In this document: piece after piece, positions 1-9,205 of the stretch
Position numbering within the stretch: the first letter of the stretch is position 1
How the letters are laid out: every line of letters begins with the position of its first letter
Assembly: GCA_030916965.1 (NCBI GenBank)
Contig: JAUPVQ010000021.1
Coordinates: forward strand, 1-46,497
Direction: 5' to 3'
DNA length: 46,497 nucleotides
From: Patescibacteria group bacterium
Lineage (GTDB): Bacteria > Patescibacteriota > Minisyncoccia > Phycocordibacterales > UBA9973
The notes under the pieces: generated by a model
Told to the model about the DNA's origin: nothing
Databases searched by the model: none
What the model saw: only the letters and a program-made list of their open reading frames with translations
Program-made: the position numbers and the translations under genes

Positions 1-118
1 CCCATTTCGCCACACCCGTCCCGTCCCAATTCGTCGCGAAGCGACGGGCTCTTTTGCCCACTCCCGCGCCTTCGGCGCGGGTTTCTTCCCACCTTTCGGA
101 TTCGGAAGTTTCTTTCTG

Positions 119-205
119 CGGAGGCGGTGAGATTCGAACTCACGGACCTTTTTACAAGTCGGCGGTTTAGTAAACCGCTGATTTAAACCACTCATCCACG
201 CCTCC
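119..205 (-). tRNA. tRNA-Ser, apparent anticodon ACT
   Basis: Reverse strand GGAGGCG...CGCCTCC acceptor, T-arm GTGAG-TTCGAAT-CTCAC, long variable arm, anticodon arm GCGGT-TTACTAA-ACCGC. Confidence 0.85.
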
Positions 206-276
206 GTAAGCTACACTATACTTTAATTTAAGAAATTTTAAAAGTCCCTCATTGTGTGCTAATATGCATGAGTAAA

Positions 277-363
277 GGAGCCGTGTCAGAGTGGTCTAAC
301 GTACCTCTTTGCTAAAGAGGCAGGGTGTAAAAGCCCTCGCTGGTTCGAATCCAGCCGGCTCCG
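277..363 (+). tRNA. tRNA-Ser(GCT)
   Basis: GGAGCCG/CGGCTCC acceptor, anticodon arm CCTCT-TTGCTAA-AGAGG, long variable arm, T-arm GCTGG-TTCGAAT-CCAGC, CCA encoded at 364-366. Confidence 0.95.
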
Positions 364-366
364 CCA

Positions 367-505
367 GAAAAAGCCATAGATGGCTTTTGTGCTGGGTTCG
401 AACGCCGGAATATAAAATTTTCAGCAGAAAATTTTTTGAGGCGGTGCCCAAACAAATTTTATTAGAATAAAATTTAGTCGAGGGAGAAATTCCAGCCGGC
501 TCCGC
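367..505 (+). repeat. Post-tRNA element ending in a copy of the tRNA-Ser 3' end
   Basis: TCCAGCCGGCTCCGC at 350-364 (tRNA) is repeated at 491-505; intervening hairpins AAAAGCCAT-AG-ATGGCTTTT and AAAATTTT-CAGCAG-AAAATTTT. Confidence 0.75.
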
Positions 506-529
506 AAAATTAGTGTATAATAAAATAAT

Positions 530-1060
530 ATGAAAAAAACAGTCCATCTTACAACAGGGCAAAAAATCAAAAATTATATTTGGCACAAAATTTATTTCAT
601 TTTTCCAAAGGTACAGGCTTTTATGGTGAAATACCATCTTGTTTGGCATGACAAGGAAAGACAAAAATATCACATTGGTTGGGTAGCTCCACACAAAACT
701 TTGAAAGATTTAGAAAAGCATCTTCACGAGAAATGGAATTTCGGTAACCACTTCGTAGCATGGGTAGACAGTGGGCAAGTTCTCTCTTGGCGCAAATTGG
801 TAGACTTCAATTACCAGTACCATATCCGAGTATTCTCTGATGGAGAAATAAGAGGGCACTATGAATATACTCCTGAATCCAAACCGATAGATCATTTTAC
901 AGAAGTAGATGAAGAATCTAGAATAACAGAATTCAAAAACTTCTTAGGTGAATACGCAGTGTACGAAGAAAGTCAAAAGCATGCGTCAGGTCTGAAGCCT
1001 GATTTAGAAATTGCTCCTGAATCAGAAATAACAGTAGATTCTCTAGTTACAGAAGATTAA
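530..1060 (+). CDS. Hypothetical protein, 176 aa
   Basis: Intact ORF with TATAAT at 516-521 upstream. Confidence 0.7.
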   Translation: MKKTVHLTTGQKIKNYIWHKIYFIFPKVQAFMVKYHLVWHDKERQKYHIGWVAPHKTLKDLEKHLHEKWNFGNHFVAWVDSGQVLSWRKLVDFNYQYHIRVFSDGEIRGHYEYTPESKPIDHFTEVDEESRITEFKNFLGEYAVYEESQKHASGLKPDLEIAPESEITVDSLVTED

Positions 1061-2262
1061 ATTTTAGATTCTGGGTAAACTATATCCCAGAGTTTAGCGG
1101 CAATGTTGCGGGGCTTGCCCACAAGAGGGTAGTGATGTAGATCTATAAATGGAGCACTGTTACATTCTATGATTCCGCAACGAGGTTGCTCTCGCCAGGA
1201 GACCTTTACATCATCAATGATAAAATCTACACCGATTAGTGGGTCATTTACTGTCTCTGCAACTTTTTCAAGAAGGGCTACATTGTCAGGATGCATATCA
1301 TCTGTTACATCTGTAATACCACCACCAACTGCACGGCTAGTTTTTTGACCTAATGTTATCATTTCATCTTTGGTAGGGATTGTTTCGTAAGTTCGATTCC
1401 AATTTTTTAATTCTGCATCTACATCTTCGTTGATCTCTATTTTATGAAAAAGTGGTCCAGCACGGAGAGGATTCTTGTTTTCAATTTCTATCAACTCTCT
1501 TATTGTGTGGACACCATCACCCATAACAGCAGCTGGCTCACGACGAATCACACCTTCGAGCTTTTTATTTATTAGAGTACCACGGTATACAAACCCAGAA
1601 AGCTCCTCTTCTATCATGACTTTAGGTGAAAGCATTTGAGCATTTTTGAAACCAGCAATAAATGAAGCCTCGTCATTTTCATGAGTATGAGTATGTCGGC
1701 TTCGTGAGCCAATGTTTGGTTTGGTAATTACAGGCTTTTGTAATTCACTAAATATTTTTAGCGCTTTTTTTAGATTACCTGTTACTGCACCATTTGCGAT
1801 AGGAATACCTGCTTTCTTGAAATGTTCTTTCATTTTGCCCTTATCATCCATCCAAGATAAACCTGTTGAATCATATACCTTTGGGCGGGGTAGTACATCA
1901 AAGAATCTCATATCTTTATTTTTGTAATACGAAAGGAAGATGTCTCCACCAATATTAAACATATGGAACTCTGTCAGATCGATTCCACGCTTTTTTGCCT
2001 CCTCCCACATAACTTTTGTTCTATAGCTATCTTTTGCATTCGGTTCTTTTGTTATTGAGCCAAGATGTAGGAATGTAAGTGTTTTGATAAAACCAGGACC
2101 CATCCAATCTAGAGATTTCTCGGGCATTATCCTTTCGAGTAGCATTGTCCATGGATCGATAAATGATCCAAGTAGTACAGCAATATAAGTAAATTTATGA
2201 TTTACCTGCGCTCCACCACAATCCTTGCAATAATTTTTTTTCTTTTTTACATCTGTGTTCAT
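1057..2262 (-). CDS. ATP-grasp family protein (cyanophycin synthetase-like) with N-terminal CxxC motif
   Basis: VITKPNIGSRSRHTHTH, DPLIGVDFIIDDVKVSWREQPRCGIIECNSAPFIDLHHYP resemble ATP-grasp domains; N-term CKDCGG. Confidence 0.65.
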   Translation of the reverse strand: MNTDVKKKKNYCKDCGGAQVNHKFTYIAVLLGSFIDPWTMLLERIMPEKSLDWMGPGFIKTLTFLHLGSITKEPNAKDSYRTKVMWEEAKKRGIDLTEFHMFNIGGDIFLSYYKNKDMRFFDVLPRPKVYDSTGLSWMDDKGKMKEHFKKAGIPIANGAVTGNLKKALKIFSELQKPVITKPNIGSRSRHTHTHENDEASFIAGFKNAQMLSPKVMIEEELSGFVYRGTLINKKLEGVIRREPAAVMGDGVHTIRELIEIENKNPLRAGPLFHKIEINEDVDAELKNWNRTYETIPTKDEMITLGQKTSRAVGGGITDVTDDMHPDNVALLEKVAETVNDPLIGVDFIIDDVKVSWREQPRCGIIECNSAPFIDLHHYPLVGKPRNIAAKLWDIVYPESKI

Positions 2263-2281
2263 ATGCTACATCTTATAATAA

Positions 2282-2956
2282 TTAGTGGGCAACAGCAAAT
2301 CCAACAACTTTTTTTGCTCCATGCTTTTTCAATAATTTAATTATTTCACCGATCGTACCTCCTGTTGTTGTTATGTCGTCGACTACTACCACAGTCCGAC
2401 CCTTAATTTTTTGAGTATTGTTGATTGCAAAACATCCAACAATATTTCGCAGGCGGGTATTACGGTTTTTTATTTTGGCTTGAGGCAAGGTATCTTTTGT
2501 TTTTGTGATTATTTTATTTTCTAAGACAAAGATCATATCTTTGTCACTTTCTATCATACCTCTTGCTATGACTTCGGCTTGGTTGTAGCCACGCTCCTTT
2601 AACCTTTTTGGGCTCAGGGGTACGGGTATAAGCACAATCTGGCTACCAGATGAAAATATACGTAGTTCAGCTACTTCTTCTATCAGTCTTTCATACAAGT
2701 ATCCTCCCAATACCAAACCAATATTTTGTTTTTTGTAATACTTGAGAGAGTGAAGGAGCTTCTTGATGATTGGCTCTTGATATTGGAAACAAGCAAAAAT
2801 ATCATTCATATTTTCCTGATTTGGGTATTTCATATCTATACTGCAATCCAGACAGAGCTCAAATCCTCGTTTTTGGCATTTGATACAAAAGTTCGGGAAA
2901 AATAAATCCAGGATATAATTTTTATATATTAAAAAGTTATTTTTTAACATATTCAT
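2282..2956 (-). CDS. comF: ComF family phosphoribosyltransferase-like protein
   Basis: N-term CxxC pairs (CIKCQKRGFELCLDC), PRPP motif VVVVDDITTTGGT. Confidence 0.85.
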   Translation of the reverse strand: MNMLKNNFLIYKNYILDLFFPNFCIKCQKRGFELCLDCSIDMKYPNQENMNDIFACFQYQEPIIKKLLHSLKYYKKQNIGLVLGGYLYERLIEEVAELRIFSSGSQIVLIPVPLSPKRLKERGYNQAEVIARGMIESDKDMIFVLENKIITKTKDTLPQAKIKNRNTRLRNIVGCFAINNTQKIKGRTVVVVDDITTTGGTIGEIIKLLKKHGAKKVVGFAVAH

Positions 2957-2997
2957 ATATATAGTCTACTATAAATATGTTATACTAGATACAGTAT

Positions 2998-4134
2998 ATG
3001 AGTAACTTTTTAAAGACAATGACTGACAGTTTGTCATCTGTATTCCACAAAGACACAGTCGATAGTGTTTTGGGTATTGATATTGGCTCATCTTCTATTA
3101 AAATTGTCCAACTAAAGAAAAAAGGGGGTAAGGCGGTGCTTGAGACATATGGAGCACTATCACTAGGTCCATACGCAAGTACTGATATTGGTACACTGAC
3201 AAACTTGCCTACAGATATACTAGCAAAGGCTCTTGTTGATGTATTAAAAGAGTCAAATACTACCACCACAAATGGGGCACTTGCTATCCCGTCTATTGCA
3301 TCGTTGATATTTATTATTACATTGCCTGGCAATATCAAAGATTCAGACCTTGCAAATATTATACCTGTGGAGGCTCGTAAGTATGTACCTGTACCAATAG
3401 CAGAAGTCACTCTTGATTGGTGGATGCTACCAAACGAAGCCCAAAATCAAGATCAATCTACAGATACAATGCAAAATCCTGTCGACATAAGTAAAACTAT
3501 GAATACAGAAGTATTGGTAGTAGCAATCCACAACGACACACTCTCAAAATACCGCGAATTATTAACTGCATCCAATATCAATTCGCACTTTTTTGAAATG
3601 GAAATATTTAGCGCTATTCGATCCTCCTTCAATTACGAGCTCGCACCAGTTGTGTTTATAGACTTCGGCGCGTCAAAAACAAAAGTAACAATTATTGAGT
3701 ATGGCATAGTGAAGTCATTTCATATTATTAATCGTGGATCATACGATATTACAAAAAATATATCCACTTCACTTGCAATTTCATTTAAAGAGGCTGAGGA
3801 TTTAAAGCGATCAGTTGGTATGTCTACCAATGCTAACCAAGCGGTTGCCGATGTTGTCAAAATTTCGATAGATTATATACTCGCAGAGAGTTATGCTATT
3901 GTACTTGCTTATCAGAAGAAGTATAATAAAGCTATAAGCAAAGTTATTCTGATGGGAGGAGGTTCCCAGACGCTTGGATTAATGGATAAAGTTTCCGAAG
4001 TTTTTTCTGTAGAGGTTATGTATGCTGATCCATTTACCAAAGCTGAGGCCCCAGCATTCCTTGAACCAATCCTAAAACAAAGCGGTCCAGAGTTTGCTGT
4101 TGCATTAGGGCTTGCATTGAGACAACTTTCATAA
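2998..4134 (+). CDS. pilM: Type IV pilus assembly ATPase-fold protein PilM
   Basis: VLGIDIGSSSIKIVQLKKK, actin-like fold motifs, first gene of the pilus operon. Confidence 0.9.
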   Translation: MSNFLKTMTDSLSSVFHKDTVDSVLGIDIGSSSIKIVQLKKKGGKAVLETYGALSLGPYASTDIGTLTNLPTDILAKALVDVLKESNTTTTNGALAIPSIASLIFIITLPGNIKDSDLANIIPVEARKYVPVPIAEVTLDWWMLPNEAQNQDQSTDTMQNPVDISKTMNTEVLVVAIHNDTLSKYRELLTASNINSHFFEMEIFSAIRSSFNYELAPVVFIDFGASKTKVTIIEYGIVKSFHIINRGSYDITKNISTSLAISFKEAEDLKRSVGMSTNANQAVADVVKISIDYILAESYAIVLAYQKKYNKAISKVILMGGGSQTLGLMDKVSEVFSVEVMYADPFTKAEAPAFLEPILKQSGPEFAVALGLALRQLS

Positions 4135-4146
4135 TTTTTATATAAA

Positions 4147-4917
4147 ATGGACAATACACAATTTCAAACATCTTTTATACCCAAAAAACCAATCATGAAT
4201 GAGCCACTGCATCGTGTCTCTAAGCCAATGCAAAGGTCAGTTAGTATTTTTACTATTATTGCATTTATATCAGTTGCATTAGTAGGAGGGGCCTATGCAG
4301 GATTGTATTTCTATAAAGCAAACTTAACTTCTAAAATAGAAAGCTCAAAGAAATCGTTAGCTCTTGCAAAAGAAAGTTTTGAGCCAGAAACAATCGCTGA
4401 TTTGCAACTTTACGACAAGCGTATCACTGCTTCTAAGCAAGTACTTGCTTCTCACGTTGTGATGTCTCCATTTTTCGAATTATTGAATTCTCTTACACTA
4501 CCATCCATACAATATACAAAATTTTCTGCAGAGGGGGGTACAGACGGTGACGATTTTATGGTAAAAATGTCCGGTAATGCAAAAGATTATAAATCAATCG
4601 CAATACAAGCAAGCTTATTTAATTCTAGTGCAGGTAAATATTTCAAAGATGTTGTTTTTTCCAACTTAACTCTTTCTGACGAAAAAGACAAAAAGGGCTA
4701 TGTAACATTCAATGTTTCTTTTATTGTTGATCCAGTGCTTTTATCGTACGAAAAACAAATCCTTAAATACACAGAAAAAAAGAAGGAAGCTGTTTTGCCG
4801 ACAGAGACAAGTGGTGCTGTACAAAATAACTTTATCAAAGATATTCTTCCAGAAAGCAATACAAATAATACAGTGGAATCACCAGTCGAAACAAAAACAA
4901 ATATAATCAAACCATAA
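4147..4917 (+). CDS. PilN-like inner membrane pilus assembly protein
   Basis: Single N-terminal TM, position between pilM and pilO-like gene. Confidence 0.65.
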   Translation: MDNTQFQTSFIPKKPIMNEPLHRVSKPMQRSVSIFTIIAFISVALVGGAYAGLYFYKANLTSKIESSKKSLALAKESFEPETIADLQLYDKRITASKQVLASHVVMSPFFELLNSLTLPSIQYTKFSAEGGTDGDDFMVKMSGNAKDYKSIAIQASLFNSSAGKYFKDVVFSNLTLSDEKDKKGYVTFNVSFIVDPVLLSYEKQILKYTEKKKEAVLPTETSGAVQNNFIKDILPESNTNNTVESPVETKTNIIKP

Positions 4918-4918
4918 T

Positions 4919-5527
4919 ATGCGCTCAATCATACCAATCATTTTTATATGTATAAGTATCGGAGCGGCTTTCTTTTATGTTAAGCCTATATATACAGATA
5001 CTATGAGTCTGCGCGCAGACTTGGCCTCTTATAGTACTGCACTAGCAAACTCAAAAAATCTACAAAAAACCCGTGATAGTTTAATAGCATCTTACAAGGC
5101 TATATCACCAGTCGACAAAGAGCGTATAAATCGTTTCCTGCCCAATACCGTGAATAATATTCAACTGATTCTTGAGGTTCAACAGATTGCAAGTAAGCAT
5201 GGTCTGTCTATCCAAAATATTAGCTTCAAGCCACCAGTGAACGATAAAGTTTTGCCAGTAGCAGATACGAAAACTCCAGTTAAAACTTCAAAAACAGCAA
5301 AAGTTAAAGACGTATCTTTGTTTGGTACATTTGATTTAGAATTTAGTACTCGCTCAGACTACGAAACTTTCAGATTGTTTGTATCAGACTTGGAACAAAA
5401 TTTGCGATTAATAGATATTGTTAGCGTAGATTTTGTTGTGCCTGTATTATCGAAGCAGATGGTAGATGTTGACCCAAATATTTATGATTTCAGTTTAAAA
5501 ATTAAAACATATTGGCTAAAGCATTAA
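4919..5527 (+). CDS. pilO: PilO-like protein
   Basis: N-terminal TM plus coiled coil/ferredoxin-like region, operon position. Confidence 0.7.
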   Translation: MRSIIPIIFICISIGAAFFYVKPIYTDTMSLRADLASYSTALANSKNLQKTRDSLIASYKAISPVDKERINRFLPNTVNNIQLILEVQQIASKHGLSIQNISFKPPVNDKVLPVADTKTPVKTSKTAKVKDVSLFGTFDLEFSTRSDYETFRLFVSDLEQNLRLIDIVSVDFVVPVLSKQMVDVDPNIYDFSLKIKTYWLKH

Positions 5528-5534
5528 TAAATAT

Positions 5535-5963
5535 ATGAAACCAAATATTAAAAAAATAATAATCATAGTTGTAGTTATTGCAGTATTGGGTATTGCATAC
5601 AATTATTTTTTTGTTAAATCTACTCCTGCCAAACCATCATCAGCATTGTCATCTTCAAAAACTGCAGCAACAAAGACTGCAACAACTGCCACTTCAAAAA
5701 CAACAACTACAAACAAAAAAGTAGATAAAGATACAGAATTTCTAACTACATTACTTTCAATCTCAAAGATAAATGTTGATGCTACAATTTTTGCAAGCCC
5801 ATCATTCAACTCCCTCCAAGACAATAATGTACCGATTAAAAACGAAGAGACTGCTGGTAGAGTCAACCCTTTTGCCCCATTAGATATGCCAGTAGAAAAT
5901 ATAATTGTAGAAACTACTAGCACAAATGCGCTAAAAGAAATTATACCTGTTAAAAAGAATTAA
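5535..5963 (+). CDS. Pilus-operon membrane protein, PilP-like position
   Basis: N-term TM, Ser/Thr/Lys-rich linker, C-term AGRVNPFAPLD motif. Confidence 0.5.
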   Translation: MKPNIKKIIIIVVVIAVLGIAYNYFFVKSTPAKPSSALSSSKTAATKTATTATSKTTTTNKKVDKDTEFLTTLLSISKINVDATIFASPSFNSLQDNNVPIKNEETAGRVNPFAPLDMPVENIIVETTSTNALKEIIPVKKN

Positions 5964-5966
5964 ATT

Positions 5967-7697
5967 ATGCCATTTCTTGAACATTTAGTTAAAAAGGGTT
6001 TAATAACAGAGGCCCAAATATCCGAAATTATCCGTCTCGCAGACGAGAAGTATAAGGGTGATGTAGATCAAGCCCTCAATGATTTCAATATAGACAGCAT
6101 ACAGCTACTTGCCATTAAAGGAGTTTATTTTAACCTGCCTGTTAAAAATATTGACCCAAAAAGTATTTCCCCTGATGTTCTTAAGTATATTCCATTAGAT
6201 TCTGCATCATTGTATAAATTCGCTCCAATTGGAGTTGCAGATGGTGTATTAGAGATTGGAGTAATAGATCCTGATAATATTCAGGCAATGGATGCTCTAC
6301 AATTTATAGCAAACAAAATAAATATGCCATTTAAAGTATTCCTAATATCCCACTCTGCTTTTAAGGGAATATTGGATGCATACAGGGGTATTAGTGGGGA
6401 GGTGGACCAAGCATTGTCAGAGCTTGATAAGGAGATTTTACAAGAAAAAGAAACAGTAAATATTGATCAAATAAAAAGTGATAATATTTTAAAAAAAGGA
6501 GAAGAGGAAAAAATAGTAGAAGATGCACCAATTATAAAAATTGTTGCAGTTATATTACGTAATGCCACGGAAGGTAATGCATCTGACATCCATATAGAAA
6601 ATTCAGGTGACAAAGTAAAAGTACGCTTTCGTGTAGACGGTATTTTGCATACATCACTCGTGCTACCAATCTCTGTTTATTCTGGAGTTGTAGCTCGTAT
6701 AAAAATATTATCCAAGCTTCATTTAGACGAGAAGCGCAAACCTCAGGATGGAGGATTTTCAGCAAAAATTGATGGAAGGAAGATTGATTTTCGTGTATCA
6801 ACAATGCCATCATATTTCGGAGAGAAAATTGTGATGAGAATTTTAGATTCACAAAGGGGAGTCAAGCCCCTTGAAGAGCTAGATTTATCTCCAGAGAATC
6901 TGGCACTTATTCGCGAGTCGATCAAACGCCCATATGGATTGATCCTGGTTACTGGTCCGACTGGTTCTGGAAAGACTACAACACTTTATTCAATGCTCAA
7001 CGAACTAAACAAAGAGGAGCAAAATATTGTATCCCTAGAAGACCCTGTCGAGTACCAAATGCAAGGGATAAACCAATCACAGGTTCAGTCTGAAATTGGA
7101 TATACTTTTGCCTCAGGATTACGCTCGATATTACGCCAAGACCCAAATGTTATATTCGTCGGAGAGATTCGTGATAAAGAAACAGCAGAATTGGCCATCC
7201 AAGCGTCACTTACAGGACATTTAGTTTTCTCAACATTGCATACAAACAGTGCTGTGGGTGCTATCCCACGTCTAGTAGATATGGGGATTGATCCATACTT
7301 GATTTCTCCAACTATTATTTTGATTATTGCTCAAAGACTTTCTCGACGTATATGTCCAAGTTCAAAAAAGCCAATCGAAATGGATAATGCTATGAAATTA
7401 ATGGTTGAAAAGCAGTTTGAAGATTTGGCCCCACAATTTAAATCACAATTTGACTTAACTAGTGCACTAAATGAGGCAGTAGCAAGTCCTGAATGCCCGG
7501 CTGGTACAAGAGGGCGAGTGTCTGTCTTTGAAATGTTTAAAGTCGACAAGGAGATGCAGAGTGTAATCTTGAAGAACCCAATCGAGAGCGAGATCTATAG
7601 GATAGCAAGAGCAAATGGGATGATTACAATGCGAGAAGATGCTATTATCAAAAGCATAAAAGGATCAGTACCGTTTAAGGAAATTTATAATTTATAA
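5967..7697 (+). CDS. pilB: Type IV pilus assembly ATPase PilB (GspE family)
   Basis: GPTGSGKTTTLYSML Walker A, EDPVEYQMQGINQSQV, RQDPNVIFVGEIRD, GHLVFSTLHTN. Confidence 0.95.
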   Translation: MPFLEHLVKKGLITEAQISEIIRLADEKYKGDVDQALNDFNIDSIQLLAIKGVYFNLPVKNIDPKSISPDVLKYIPLDSASLYKFAPIGVADGVLEIGVIDPDNIQAMDALQFIANKINMPFKVFLISHSAFKGILDAYRGISGEVDQALSELDKEILQEKETVNIDQIKSDNILKKGEEEKIVEDAPIIKIVAVILRNATEGNASDIHIENSGDKVKVRFRVDGILHTSLVLPISVYSGVVARIKILSKLHLDEKRKPQDGGFSAKIDGRKIDFRVSTMPSYFGEKIVMRILDSQRGVKPLEELDLSPENLALIRESIKRPYGLILVTGPTGSGKTTTLYSMLNELNKEEQNIVSLEDPVEYQMQGINQSQVQSEIGYTFASGLRSILRQDPNVIFVGEIRDKETAELAIQASLTGHLVFSTLHTNSAVGAIPRLVDMGIDPYLISPTIILIIAQRLSRRICPSSKKPIEMDNAMKLMVEKQFEDLAPQFKSQFDLTSALNEAVASPECPAGTRGRVSVFEMFKVDKEMQSVILKNPIESEIYRIARANGMITMREDAIIKSIKGSVPFKEIYNL

Positions 7698-7740
7698 GTA
7701 CAAATAGTCAAATCTTTTATAATGTAATATAATAGAAATA

Positions 7741-8136
7741 ATGGAAATAAAGAAAAAAATTTTTATAATAGACGACGATATATTCCTTTTGGATATGTAT
7801 GCTCTTAAATTCAACCAATCCAATTTCGAAGTTGAAACAGCGCTCGGACCGATAAAAGCATTGGAGAAATTCCATAGTGGTTTTGTTCCAGATGTTATAT
7901 TACTCGATATTATCATGCCTGAAATGGATGGATTCGAGCTTCTTGAAAAAATGCAAGAAGAAAAATTGGCACCAACCAGTATCCGTGTTATTTTGTCTAA
8001 TCGTGGACAACAGTCAGATATTGCCCGTGGGGAAGCACTCGGTGCTCAAGGTTATATAGTAAAAGCCAATAGTACACCCTCTGAAGTTGTAATGAAAGTC
8101 ACAGAGATTATAAACAAAGTAAATTTAACAGTATAA
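7741..8136 (+). CDS. Stand-alone response regulator receiver (CheY-like)
   Basis: IFIIDDDIFLLDMY, VILLDIIMPEMDGFELL, conserved K in YIVKA. Confidence 0.92.
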   Translation: MEIKKKIFIIDDDIFLLDMYALKFNQSNFEVETALGPIKALEKFHSGFVPDVILLDIIMPEMDGFELLEKMQEEKLAPTSIRVILSNRGQQSDIARGEALGAQGYIVKANSTPSEVVMKVTEIINKVNLTV

Positions 8137-8139
8137 AAT

Positions 8140-9204
8140 ATGGATTACAACAAACTCGTAGAAGAATTAATCACTTTTTTGGTTAGCCAAACTGGGTCAG
8201 ATATCCATTTGTCTACAGGGCGTAAGCCATCTATTCGAGTTGCAGGTCAGTTATTGGTCCTAGTAAACAATGAGCCATTTTCACAAGAGGGTATGTTGGG
8301 TATACTAGAAGTACTAATAGGTAAAGAGAAAACAGAGGTATTTATTAAGAATAAAGAAGTTGATTTTGCTTTCACTTCAACAGGCAACGGTAAGCATCGC
8401 TTAAGAGGAAATGCATTTTTCCAGAGAGAAAAGATGTCAATTGTAATGCGCCTTATACCCAAGACCGAAACTTTTCAGAGTTTGAATTTACCAGAGATAC
8501 TACAAGACCTATCAATGAAACAACAAGGATTTTTTCTCGTTGTGGGGCCTGTCGGACAAGGTAAATCTACAACAATGTCGGCAATGATTAACTATATTAA
8601 TCAGCAAAAAGCAACACATATTGTGACGATAGAGGACCCAATCGAATTTGTGCACTTTGACGAGAGATCAATTATAGATCAGCGTGAAGTTGGTATAGAT
8701 ACAAAAAGTTTTGAAACTGCATTGTCATCTGTATTTAGAGAGGATGTAAATGTAATCATGATAGGTGAAATGCGCAACCCAGAGACAATTGCTGCGGCAG
8801 TTACGGCAGCTGAAACTGGTCACCTGGTTATATCTACACTTCATACAAATACAGCAAGCCAGACAATAGATCGTATAATCGATACATTTCCTGCGACCCA
8901 ACAAGATCAGATTCGAGTTCAACTTGCCAATTCATTGCTAGGCGTATTTTCTCAGCGTTTGATACCTCGAATTTCCGGAGGCTTGATCCCTGCGTATGCA
9001 TTGATGATCAATAATGATGCTATCGGAAATTTGATTCGCGAAAAGCGTACTCACGAAATCGATGTTGTGATCGAGACAAGTTCACAATTGGGAATGATAG
9101 ATATGAATCGATCACTACTTGAGCTCGTGCGCAAAGGTGAAATAACTATTGAAAGTGCTTATCAGTACTCTTTTAATCCTAAGTCATTAGAACAATTATT
9201 ATAA
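8140..9204 (+). CDS. pilT: Twitching motility ATPase PilT
   Basis: GPVGQGKSTTMSAMI, IEDPIEFVH, REDVNVIMIGEMRNPETI, GHLVISTLHTN. Confidence 0.94.
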   Translation: MDYNKLVEELITFLVSQTGSDIHLSTGRKPSIRVAGQLLVLVNNEPFSQEGMLGILEVLIGKEKTEVFIKNKEVDFAFTSTGNGKHRLRGNAFFQREKMSIVMRLIPKTETFQSLNLPEILQDLSMKQQGFFLVVGPVGQGKSTTMSAMINYINQQKATHIVTIEDPIEFVHFDERSIIDQREVGIDTKSFETALSSVFREDVNVIMIGEMRNPETIAAAVTAAETGHLVISTLHTNTASQTIDRIIDTFPATQQDQIRVQLANSLLGVFSQRLIPRISGGLIPAYALMINNDAIGNLIREKRTHEIDVVIETSSQLGMIDMNRSLLELVRKGEITIESAYQYSFNPKSLEQLL

Positions 9205-9205
9205 T

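Noticed and set aside
296-694. Minus-strand ORF across tRNA-Ser and the following element
   Set aside because: Overlaps a clear tRNA and a forward CDS; no family resemblance.
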